Source: Sordaria brevicollis (Eukaryota; Ascomycota; Sordariomycetes; Sordariales; Sordariaceae). From it: 64,000 nt of DNA. The position numbers were made by a program, and so were the translations under genes. Under the pieces are notes generated by a model, which searched no databases, was not told the origin of the DNA, and worked only from the letters and a program-made list of their open reading frames with translations. The stretch lies in contig JAUTDP010000013.1 in NCBI GenBank assembly GCA_033439795.1, positions 744,001 to 808,000 on the forward strand. The letters are read 5' to 3'. Of this stretch, positions 35,391-45,995 are shown one piece after another (positions within the stretch are counted from its first letter, which is position 1; each line of letters starts with the position of its first letter).

Positions 35391-36410
35391 TTAGATACAA
35401 TTCAATGCTGGTTTATTTGTTAGCTTGATACCTGTTCGGAACTGTCCCAAAGGTTATAAGGACGGGATAAAATAGAGATCTGACATTTGGTAAGGGATTT
35501 AAGTGAATCAAAATCACATATTCAAGTTGACGAAAAGGAAAATCAAGGCCCAGTTATGCCGCAACACTACAACAAAACACAATAGTAAGAAATGAAAAGG
35601 GCTGTTGAAGTTGACCCGAGGTCCCAAGCTAACAAACAAACCAGTACTAGAATGTACGACAGACGGCTATTGGCGCCACAAGCTCACAAACAACTGACTG
35701 GTTCGTCAGCCCGTCACACTTTCGCATTTTTACTTGCAAGTGAGAGTGATGTGAGACGTTCGGACGGTAAGGTACCGTTCCTTCGTCGGGCCGGTACCTG
35801 CGTACATGTTTCACCACAGCACCACCTTTCCTTCGACTTGCGTCTCAAAGGTAATGTAGATAGAACGGAAGCGCGCGTCCTGATACGTGTAGTAATTTCG
35901 GGCATATGTAACCTGCGGCGGTTGGTACGTGCAATAAGAGAAGAGAAGGACTAAAATGTTACCTAAGAAGATAGAGTGCGAGGGCGTTTGAACTTGTCAA
36001 CTCCGATGTTCGACTTTTATCTTTTGTCCGTCCTCCCTTGTTCTGCTTGGGAGAGAAGGGAGCAAGGTCAACAGACTGTTTGTGTCCCGCAAGAAAAACC
36101 TCTCGAGTGTCACTAATGCGAGTTCCGTGGAAGTCTCCGTCACATATATCATTCAGTTGATGTGGATCATGGAATGTTTTGGCAACGACTTGAATATAAA
36201 AAATAGAAGAATTATCCAACAGCCCTTCATCTCTCTTTCCAGTCCGTCAATTCTGGCTGGCTTACATACGAGCTTGACTTATCTCTTTAAGTTCAAGCAG
36301 ATCCTTCCCATCCATCCATAATAAAAAAGAACTTTACTCCCTCCGATTTTTCTCCAATCCCTATACCCTCCGCCCAGTCAAATTGATAACTACAAACGAA
36401 CCTCGAAAAT

Positions 36411-37709
36411 TTAAAGGTTACCATTGTTAGCAATCAACGTCGTCGTTCCCCTCACATTGTTGGAAACCCTGGCGCCCGTCTTCTGCGCCAACTCCTTCAT
36501 CCTGTTGCCAACAGCAGTGACATCAGTGATGCCCTCAAGAGCCATGAGGTAAGCGGCGAGACCGGCAACGTGGGGGCTAGCCATGGAGGTGCCGCTAAGG
36601 GTATCAGTGGCGGTATCGCTGGTGATGCCAACAGACAGAACATTGACGCCAGGGGCAAAAAGATCCACGAGTTGTCCAAAGTTGGAGAAAGAAGCGCGAG
36701 CATCAGTGCGCTGGTCGATGGCGCCGACGGTGATAGCGGCGGGCGCGGAGCCGGGAGAGGTGTTGGCGGTGTCCTGGTTCTCGTTGCCGGCGGCGACGAC
36801 GGGGACGACGCCCGCGGCGGCAATCTGGTTGATGGCGCTGTTGATGGCGCGCGAGCGGCCACCGCCGAGAGACATGTTCATGACGGCCTTGCCGCCGAGC
36901 CTTTGGGAGGTGGCGGTGTCGGCGACAAATTGCATGCCCTGAAGAACGCCCGAGTTGGAGCCGGAGCCGTTGGCGTCGAGGACCTTGACGGCGACAATGT
37001 TGGCCTTCTTCGCAACACCAAAGGTAGCACCAGCGACCGTTCCAGCAACGTGACTGCCGTGGCCGTTTTCGTCAGTGTCGACGTTGTTGACGAAGTTGGC
37101 GCCAAAGGTGGCGCGGCCCTCAAACTCGGAGTGGGTGATGCGGACACCGGTGTCGACGACGAAGACGGTGATACCCTTACCAGCGGAGTCGTCAAAGATG
37201 TAAGGAGCAGCGCGTCTGCTGGCGGTAGACTGGCTCAGGCGAGCAAGGCCGGTGGTGGTGGAGTTCTGGGAGGTGAGGGTGTTGAGCTTGACCCACTGGT
37301 CCGCCTCGATGTACTCGACTTCCTGGGCCGAGTAGATGTCGTTGATGGTGTCATCATCGGCATCAAGAGCCATGGCACGCCACCCGCCCAGCTTGAAGGA
37401 GTGGACGCTGCTGGACAAGAGTCTTCCGGACTGAGCGTGGCGCTTGCCCAGGTTGCGCTTGGCCACCAGGGACTGGATCTTGGTTTCATGGGCACTGATG
37501 ACGTCCTCGCCAAAGGTGTTGTTGTAGACGACAATGTAACGTCCTGGGATGATGTTGGAGATCTCAAAGTTGGAGACTGGGACACCAGCAGCAGTACCGG
37601 CTGCGGGACCAGTGTTCTGGCTGTTTTGATGGATGTGTCCCCTCCTCGGAGCGGCGGTGACGCCTAGGACAGAGAGGAGGAATGCAGCGGCGACAGAAAT
37701 CCGGACCAT
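36411..37709 (-). CDS. Secreted subtilisin-like serine protease (S8, proteinase K type)
   Basis: An intronless gene encodes 432 aa. The signal peptide is residues 1-20 ([20 protein letters not shown]). An I9-type inhibitor propeptide follows ([15 protein letters not shown] to EVEYIEAD, about 56-137). The mature protease begins near 165. Catalytic residues are Asp186 (VVDTGV), His217 (NGHGSHVAG) and Ser375 (SGTSMASPH); the oxyanion Asn is Asn309 (AAGNEN). The substrate-cleft motif MNMSLGG is also present. The start at 37709 was chosen because it opens the signal peptide. Such alkaline proteases are made as zymogens and secreted for extracellular protein breakdown, usually under nitrogen or carbon derepression. 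It is the last intact gene before the heterochromatin-like region. Confidence 0.96.
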   Translation of the reverse strand: MVRISVAAAFLLSVLGVTAAPRRGHIHQNSQNTGPAAGTAAGVPVSNFEISNIIPGRYIVVYNNTFGEDVISAHETKIQSLVAKRNLGKRHAQSGRLLSSSVHSFKLGGWRAMALDADDDTINDIYSAQEVEYIEADQWVKLNTLTSQNSTTTGLARLSQSTASRRAAPYIFDDSAGKGITVFVVDTGVRITHSEFEGRATFGANFVNNVDTDENGHGSHVAGTVAGATFGVAKKANIVAVKVLDANGSGSNSGVLQGMQFVADTATSQRLGGKAVMNMSLGGGRSRAINSAINQIAAAGVVPVVAAGNENQDTANTSPGSAPAAITVGAIDQRTDARASFSNFGQLVDLFAPGVNVLSVGITSDTATDTLSGTSMASPHVAGLAAYLMALEGITDVTAVGNRMKELAQKTGARVSNNVRGTTTLIANNGNL

Positions 37710-39840
37710 TGTGAAATTCCTCAAGAGTGTCTTCTTGAAAGTAATGGGTTAAGATGCTGAGTATATCCTAGGCTGTTACCACCGAGGATGTGAAGCGGAG
37801 TGTCCTTGGATATGTCGTATGTAAGAGAGAGGCTGATGCTGTCAAAGATGGCGACGAGATAGTCGGAATGATGGACAGATATCGAGATAGAAGGTTGCTG
37901 GTAAACGAAAGGAACGTTTGATCGACGAACTGAAGATCCGAGGCCGGCAGAGGATCGTGTTTGTCGATGTGTATAAAGTAGCAAAAGAAGGAGGGCGTAT
38001 GCACAGCAATACGAGGAGGAAGGGATCCGGAGGGCAGAGAGAGATGGTTGGAGGTGCCCACGGCGAGGAGAAGCGAAGGAGGAAGAGAAAGATGGACGGA
38101 AGAACAAGTCGATGCTGGGTTAACAGGACATGATGGAAACAGCCCAGTGCCTTGCTATTTGAATCCCGCTCGAACCCAGCGCATGAACGAGGGCGGTTCC
38201 ATCGCGAGGCCCCTTTGGGGATCCATGGTGTCTCGAAGGCCTGGCGGTTTGGGTAGCCTGGCTGACCAAAGGGGGTACGTGGTGACGGTAACGTCGTAAA
38301 GGGGGTCGTTACCGAAACATTGGCGAGCCTGCAGGGACCGCTACCACGAACGGAACACTGGGAAAATGCTACGACATGATGGCGGTTCTGGGCCTCCTGG
38401 ACGGTTCCTGAATTGCTCCTGGTGGTAAAGTCAATGTCAGGAACGCCAAGCAAAACGAGATATCCTTGTCTGCCAAGGGGTATAAAGCTGGGGTATGCCG
38501 TCCGAATCCCACCATTCGGAGGCTAGAAAGCTGTAACGCCAGGTCGGTTTCGTTACGCTATAGGCGAGGGCACCCCCCTAAACCTCAGACACAACTGTCT
38601 GGAGGTTACAGAATCTTTCCGAGAACCCACGCGAAGAATTTAGATGCGGGCGTGCGGGCGAATGTGAGCCATGATGCGAGTTCTGGGCAGGCTGGCAGAA
38701 GTTGAAGCTATCTCCGTTCATTTGCCCCTTTTGAGCGTTATAGTCTCATTCGTTTCGCTATTGGGCATGCTGGTGAACCCACTGAGGATGGCAATGTTTT
38801 GTTAGTTTTTTCACTGGGATAGCGAATGAGCAACGCCGGCCGGGACTTACTGCCATGTTGTTTGTGGGTGCCCGAATTGGGATATGAATCCAGGTGGTTC
38901 CGAGGTCCCGATCGATCTGGAAAATCACAGTTGGCGCCAAACGCTGTGGCTTAATGCATTCGCGGGCAATGGCAAGGCCAACCATGTCTGAGCCGAGTAA
39001 TTGTGATGGACCTCATCATCCCTCGATTAGACGTAGACCCTAATGACTGGAAGCATTCAGACATGGAAGCCTATACCTCGAGCTTCAGCTAAAGTACATT
39101 GCTCGGAGTAGCCGTTGGTAGTCAGTCGCCGCCCGTGTGATCATCACCAACATGCCAGCATGCCGTGTAGTGGTGGTGAGGCTCGAGTCGGACTCAACGG
39201 TAAGATCTTGGATCAGTTCTTGGCGATCAACGGCAGTGGACAAGACAAGATACGAGGGCAAACATTCCATCCACCGGTGGTGTACATGAAGCCTGGCCGG
39301 CGAAGTCTCTTTCGTATCTGTCTCTCTGTGATGCCGTGATGCCGTGATGCCGATGGGAAGGAGACAAAAAGGGTCGGCATATAAAATCCTGCTCCATGAG
39401 ACGCGGACGGTCTTGCAGTTTGCTGAAAACTGATGGTTTTGCTGATTGGTGATGAATCCCGATGACACGGATTCAACGTTGACATGCGAAGCTGTCGTGA
39501 GGATGAAAGTGGGCGAGAATGAGGAGGCTCAACAGATGGATGTGGATGATGTGCTGCAGTGGTTGCAAGCGCTGGTTCACAAATCTGAAACGGCTCGCCA
39601 AGAAATGGTTTAGCGCCATCTCCGGGTTCTTAGGGCACTTCTCCACCAAACGGGGGGTGATCTCGGCGCGGCTTTGTTCTCTTGCATGTTTCGTGCCTGA
39701 GCGAATGCTACCATACCTCTAGCGGCGGCGGAATCGGTATCGGGCAAGACTCCAAATGGTATTCGGCAAGACTTTCCCCACTTACAGCTGTCGGCTACCC
39801 CTGCACACCGTGCCCAGCGCTAGCGCCTAATACTAGCACA
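37710..39840. other. Intergenic region grading into the AT-rich block
   Basis: 2.1 kb upstream of the subtilisin gene without a supported gene. A short GATGCCGT tandem run is visible at about 39,331-39,352. Base composition is ordinary up to about 39,840 and then collapses within tens of bases to the RIP-type AT-rich sequence. The junction carries repeated CGCTAGCG words (about 39,818 and 39,848). Confidence 0.6.
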
Positions 39841-39899
39841 TATACAACGCTAGCGCACTACAATACGAAATTGATATTACTTATTACGTAAAGCTATTT

Positions 39900-42480
39900 A
39901 AAGATCCTAAAATAATTAATTATCTATTTACTAAAGTAATTAGTACGGCTTTTACTATTATAATTAATTACTTTATTAATACTATATTAACTATATTAAT
40001 TATATTAATTATATAAAATACCCGTATACGTACTTACCTTAATTTTAATACCCGGATAATTAAAAATATACCCGCCTATTTAATTCGCCCAATACCTACC
40101 CTCCCTATCCCCTTAATCTCTTTAATATTAAAAATAATATTATAATTCGAGGGGGTTAATTATATTACGTTTATAATATAATAAAATTTTATAAATTATA
40201 TTATAATTAATTTAAAGGAAGAGGAGGGAAGTTATCGATTTTAAGGGGGGCTTATATTATAAAATTATTTATAGGATTATTATAGAAATATATTAACCGC
40301 TTTATATATAACGTATTTTCCTTTATATGTATTTATATAAAATTACTTAATTTAACGGTCGCTAGTAAATAATCCTTATATTAATTTTAACGGACGTTAC
40401 CTAAATTAAGAATAAAGGATTAAGAGATTTATTAATTTAATTACTATTATAGCGGTAATTATTTATTTTATTAATTTAATATAAGTATAAATTAAGGAAA
40501 AGGTTATTAAATATATATATTAAGAGAGGGAAAAGGAGTTAAAATAGTTTGTAATAATGTTAATATTAAAGGTCGCGCTTATAAAAATAGTAGAGGGCGA
40601 ATAAATTAGGGAACGGATTAAATAGGCTAAAGATTGGGAATTTCCTCTATAAATAAGGGATTTTACTATATCCCCCGTTATATCCCCCTTTTCCTTCCGT
40701 TATAGCGCCTTTATATTAATTTGGATAATTCGTTATAAAAGGGTATATAGCGGTTATTATATTAGTTTCGATTTTATACTTTTCGTAATAAAGGAAATAG
40801 ATTATTAATATTAAATACCTTTTATTTCTCTAGGTTTAAAAACTCTCGGGTATCTACGTTAGCGAAGTAATTATCGACCGTAGTTTTAATTAAAGTATTT
40901 CTACGGGGGCGGCGGCGCCTAAATAAGGGGATTAAATTTTATATAGTTAATAAATAAAGAGAATAGTTAATTAATAAAATAATAAAAATTAAAGGGTAGA
41001 AAATATATTAAAATTATATTTCTACTATTTAATTAAATTATCATTATTATTTAAGTTAAATTATTAGTATTTAATTATATTAATAATCCGTAACCGTTTT
41101 AACGGTATATATTATATTAAATTTGATAATAAGTATTTATAAGGTAAACTATATTATAGCGTAAAGGTTTTAATATACTCTACGTACGGGTTTAATATTA
41201 CTTCGAAATTAGTTTTACGCTAATTGTTATAAATATAATAATATTACCTTTAAATTAATATTATAAGGTAAAATCCTACTTTTATTAATAAATTTTCAAA
41301 TACCCGTATTATTTTATATTTTAGTAAAAAGTTTTACCGTATTTCTATAAATTCCTTAATAAACTTCTCCTTTTAAAAGGCGTAGGCGAAGCGGATATAT
41401 TTATAGAATTAATTTAAATTAATTAATTTATTTTTTTAAAAAACGTTTAATTACCCTATATATAAATTCGATTTTATTAATAGCCCGGATATTAAAATTT
41501 CTCAATTTTAAAATTATATAATTATTAAATTCGTAAATTTATAGAAGGTAATATTTATATAAATATTTAAATAATAGAATTTAGTAAGTAAATTCTTTAT
41601 AAAGTAATTATTATACCCGTTTAAAAATAACCTTATTCTTTACGTAAATAACGCGCTTCTATCTATTTATAAACCCTTTATATATATTAGGGTAGAAACG
41701 GCGATTAAGTATATAATTTAATATATTATAGTTGCGGGGTTACGGCGCACTTCTTTTAATTTCGTTAATTTAAATAATATAATTAATAATAGCGGCGTTT
41801 ACCGCCTCCTTTAAATCTTCTATAAACGGTTTAATATCGAATTCTTTATTTATAAGCTTTCGAGGGTCATCGTCGGTATCTCCGGTATTTTAAACGTTTA
41901 TTTTTATAATATATACCGAAGGATCCGGTTTATTACCTTCGAAATCGAATAAAGTAGTAAATATTAGAGTAGGAAGTTTAAAGAATAAAATCGCTAAACC
42001 TACCCTACTAATATTATTGTATTAAACCTATTTTTTAATAATATAATAATTTATATTTTTTATGATATATTAAACGTAGAGTTAATAGGGGATTTTAAAA
42101 TAAGCTCTACGAATAGCCTTCTTAAAACCTTTATAAAAATCGCTAATAATAATTATAGGGTTATTAATACTATAATTTTATTATAGTTTTTTTAAGTAAT
42201 TAAAATATTAAATAAAGTCCTCCTTTATTTCGCTATTAGAAAGATTAAGTATAATATTGAAATTATAATGCAAAGAGTTAACGTTAATTATATTTAAGAG
42301 TGGAAGGTTAAATTTATTAATTTATATAAAAAAAAAGGGAAGTTAATTAAAAACCCCCTAAAAATAATAAAAAAATAAATAAATAAATTAATATAAATAA
42401 TAATAAAAAGTACTTACTTTATACGTATTATCTATTAAAGGATAGCGTTAGCACCGTTAAGTATATAATAAAATATGTAT
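39900..42480 (-). pseudogene. Mutator-like (MULE/FAR1-type) DNA transposase relic
   Basis: On the minus strand from about 42,300 to 42,000 one frame reads a degenerate MULE transposase core. It has NSLHYNFNIILNLSNSEIKE, then a DDE-type strand IIIISDFYKGFKKAIRRAY, then the block normally ending C-x-W-H. In that block the Cys, Trp and His codons now read Tyr, stop and Tyr, exactly as RIP would change them. Further minus-strand fragments in register (FDIKPFIEDLKEAVNAAIIN, about 41,840-41,780) suggest the coding region continues to the left. The ends of the element, and hence terminal inverted repeats, were not found. The left limit is set by the composition change. Confidence 0.65.
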
Positions 42481-42718
42481 TGTTATACGAAGGAAGGGAA
42501 GGGAGAAATATATATAGAAGACTGGATATATAGGCGCGAGCCCATACCCTAGTCCGTACGCACCTACGTAATATTATATATAATTATAAGTGACCAAATT
42601 TAAATTATATCGAACTATAGTATACGTATTATAATTAAGAATAGTCGCTAAGGATTTAGGTATTTATATAAGTAATTAATGCGTATACTAGGTATAGTAT
42701 AAGTATAATCCTATAATA
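42481..42718 (-). repeat. Probable 3' LTR of Gypsy element C
   Basis: The right edge at 42718 is supported by a polypurine tract on the minus strand immediately beside it (GAAGGGGGA, 42,722-42,730) and by the terminal TATTATAGG, a RIP form of TGTTATAGG. The left edge at 42481 is a guess: TGTTATACG there would give a 238-bp LTR with matching short inverted termini. The partner LTR lies outside the window, so neither the length nor a target duplication can be confirmed. Confidence 0.5.
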
Positions 42719-43749
42719 TTATCCCCCTTCAAAAAAAATTCGTAAAATTGAAAAAATTTATATATATATATAATTATAACCTAAAATCCTTTATTAATTT
42801 ATTAATTATTTTTAACCATAACGTTAATTATATCCTAAATTATTTATTTATTAAAAATTATATAATTTTCGTTATTATTTCTATAAATCTTTCTTCTATT
42901 TCCTTAATTAATAATAATTCCGTTTTAAAAATAGCGAATCGTTATATTAAGCGGGCAGAGCGGCGGCGTAAAGCGCGGGGCTCGGTATTAGCGTTAGGTT
43001 GCCTATTACGAATAGCGGGGTCCGTTATTAAATCCTCTCCTTCTTTTTACTTAAAATAATCGAAAAATTCTTTAACGCGGGGCGGTATTAATTTATCGGA
43101 GTAATTGTAATAAAATTTTTAAAAACGTATTTTATAATTAATAACGTTATCGACCTTTTTTTAAATAAGGTCGTAATTACCCTTTTATTTAATTAAATAA
43201 TATTAATAATAATTCTTTCCTTTTTATTTAATATTTAACAATTTATCGAATTTTTATTTAATATATTCCTTATAATTATTAATACGAATTATAATTCTAC
43301 CCTCGTTAGTACGGACGTCGGAATTAATAATTTAGCCGGAAAAACCCTAACCGGTCTAACGTTAAATTATCGAAATATAAAAGATTAGCAAATTTTTATA
43401 TTATCGGATAATTATAATTCAACGGTATATAAATCCGTTTTTAAAATTTTAAATAATTCTTTTTAACGGGGGGAAAATTTAATATATAAATGGTTATTAA
43501 TTAAGTTAAACGTATCGAATAGGATAATATCCCTTTTTTTTTATTTTATTAAATTAATCCGCTTTTTATTAGCGTTTTTTTTATATTAATTTTAATTGCG
43601 TTTAATTTATTAAATTACGAAATCCTAAATTTTACGGAAATAGTCGGCGAATTTATTAATTTTATAATACTCCTTTAATTATATAAGTAATAGCGTTAAT
43701 AATAAGGGGTTACGAAATTCGGTATTTATATAAGGGTAATAATTATAAT
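42719..43749 (-). pseudogene. Gypsy element C, left part: integrase C-terminal region and tail
   Basis: Minus-strand reading from 43749 downward gives an integrase-region frame (NYYPYINTEFRNPLLL, then KINKFADYFRK), with stops at former Gln codons. Near 43,030-42,955 a tail rich in Arg follows (IRNRQPNANTEPRALRRR). The frame joins directly, across element B, to the integrase relic at 58,956-59,100. This shows that the two parts were one gene before the insertion. Confidence 0.75.
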
Positions 43750-44041
43750 TGTAACGGCACGGCTCACCCGCTGGTCACCTGACTTATCACATATCGCTGG
43801 GTTACTCAAATAACTGAATGAACCGTAGGCTTATTATCGCAGGTCACTTATTCATACTAAGGAATACCGCACTGCTATTCACCTATATAACGCATTCACT
43901 CTCTAAAACGCAAGGCCTATATCTTTCCGCCTACGCTTCCATTCTTATACGATTAATTTTCCTTTTTTCTTCATCTTATAATTTTCTATCAATTAAGGAT
44001 TATTATTATTTTATTACAAACCCTTCCTTTTTACCGTAATA
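43750..44041 (+). repeat. 5' LTR of element B
   Basis: It begins TGTAACGGCACGGCTCACCC and ends TTTTTACCGTAATA (ancestral end TGACA). It has the same length as the right copy. It keeps more CA and TG words than the right copy in its first ~150 bp (for example CTGGTCACCTGAC against CTAATCACCTAAC). Confidence 0.93.
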
Positions 44042-45722
44042 ATCGTAAAATTAAACCAATACTTATCGGGGACGATATAAAATATCCCACCTTAAAAATA
44101 ATCCTAATTAATTACGCGCAATACGATAATCCCCCGTACATCCCACTAAAATAATTATATAACTACACCCTACGATAACCAAAATATACGAATAAACGAT
44201 AGCGTATAATTAAAACGAAACCGCTAAACTAAAGGCGCAAACCATTAAGGAAATCGACTTCGAATTAACTAAATTAAATTAGAAAGAAACCCCTATTATA
44301 AAAACCTATTTAAATCGTAAATCTATCGATAACCGTCGCGTCTCAACCGTTTAAAAAATCTAAAGCGCCTCTATAAAAACGGATAATAATATTAATAATT
44401 ATAATAACGCCGCTACCTTCGAATATTATAATACTTATATAATTCCCGAAATCGAAGCCCAATACTTCTCTAATATAAAGGAATAAATCAATAAAAATTT
44501 AAAGAATAAAATTAAAAATATCGTTACCTATTATTTATTAAGTAAGAAAAGACTTTACTTCCTATTTAAACCCTTATTCCAATATAAAAACGATTAATAA
44601 TCTAATAAATACGGCGACCTAATAAAAATTAAAAATTTTATTACCAAAATCGAAAAAAATTCCAAATTTATATTTAAAGAAATAAAGGCCCGTATACTAA
44701 CGATATTAACCTATAAAAAATAATCGGAAAAGTTATATATTATCGCTTACTATTTTAATAAAATTATAATAAATTTTAATAATTAAATCCAATACTTTAA
44801 AAGTATTTACTATAAACCCGAAAAAAAGAAGAAGAAAACTCGTTTCTAAATTACTATTAAGGATAATAATAAAGGTACTTAATATTATTTTAATAATATT
44901 AATATTACCGCCCGTAAAATTAACCGAATTAAATACCGTACTTTTATAACCCAAAGAATTACTCCCAATTTCGATATTTCTAATTCGGATTCTAATAACG
45001 ATAAGGGCGAAGGATAATATAAAAAATCTATAGGTTTTAATAAAGAAATAATAAAGGATTTAATAACCGCTATTATAATTAAAAATAAAGAAATCTAAAT
45101 TTTGAACTAAACCGTTACTAATATTATACGCAATTCGACGCACTATAGTATAACCCCTAATAATATCTTTATTACTACTAACGGAAAATTTTTAAAAATT
45201 TTAAACCCTCCTATCTTTTATATTAATAAAAATAAGAATACTATTACTTTCGAAGTTTAATATCGCGCTATAATTAATAAATTCAAAGTAAATTCTAATT
45301 ACTTCGCTAATAATAAAATTAAATAAGCGTATATTAAGAATCGTTTTACTAAATACGTTACTAAAAATTTCTAACCCTATTTACGTAATACCTACCCAAA
45401 TTAAATTTATTCTTCGAAGGCTTTAATAAAGTATTTTAAATATTAATATAATAATCCTAACGTTAACCGTTAAGCGATCGAAGAATTCGAAAAGTTCTAT
45501 ATATACTAAAATAACTTCTATATCTTTAAAAATAAATTTATTTATTTTATTAATGAATACCAAATTCTATAATTAAATTAAAAGGAAACTTTCCACTACC
45601 GTTTATCGACCGATTTCTAAATAAAAATGGCCCTTTATACTACTCTTAATATTATCGATTTCGATAATTATATTAAAATTATTAAGTAAATTACTTATAT
45701 ATAAAAAATAGTTAAACGGACT
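44042..45722 (+). pseudogene. Element B leader and first part of gag relic
   Basis: The leader after the LTR holds TCGGGGACGATAT at 44,066-44,078, a motif also found at the same distance from the 5' LTR of element A. Beyond it a degraded gag-like frame runs to the insertion point of element A at 45722. No zinc knuckle occurs in this part; it lies beyond the insertion at about 54,210. Confidence 0.6.
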
Positions 45723-45979
45723 TGTGAGAGCGTGATCCTACGAGAGATAAACTATACAACTAGAAGCCACAATTCAAAATAAAATTAAATATAAAGAGGA
45801 AAAGGAAGGTTAACAAACGAAGGCATCGTTAATCTAGTATATAAACTAGGCATTCTACTATCCCATATCGCTTTCCCAATCCGGATCTATCTTATCGATA
45901 AAAGGTTAAGCCTCATTCTATCTAATATATTATAAATCCAATGCCCTATTTCTAGCACCCATCCTACCATACTATAATA
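45723..45979 (-). repeat. 3' LTR of element A (left copy)
   Basis: On the plus strand it begins TGTGAGAGCGTGATCC and ends ACTATAATA. It has the same length as the right copy. It keeps TGTGAGAG where the right copy reads TATAAGAG. Confidence 0.92.
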
Positions 45980-45995
45980 TTACCCCCCCCTCTAG

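Larger units (their letters stand above)
33871..36410. other. Intergenic region with MITE and hairpin
   Basis: 2.5 kb between the 3' ends of squalene synthase (+) and the subtilisin gene (-). It contains the 207-bp MITE, a strong hairpin at 35,011-35,067, and short near-repeats (around 34,608 and 35,402, and around 34,832 and 35,609) flanking the MITE. No gene is supported. Confidence 0.6.

Noticed and set aside
36570..37667. 365-codon plus-strand open frame opposite the subtilisin gene
   Set aside because: It is the antisense shadow of a strongly codon-biased gene; the minus strand has signal peptide, propeptide and full catalytic residues.
1..39840. tRNA, 5S rRNA or CRISPR features
   Set aside because: No cloverleaf with matching A and B boxes, no 5S-like core and no regularly spaced direct repeats were seen by eye; isolated GGTTCAAA words had no partner box.
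42748..43059. 103-codon plus-strand frame in the AT-rich arm
   Set aside because: It is the reverse of the pol tail of element C; the minus strand carries the related frame.
43818..44039. 73-codon plus-strand open frame, repeated nearly identically at 58,727-58,948
   Set aside because: Both lie wholly inside the two LTRs of element B; the similarity is LTR identity, not a gene family.
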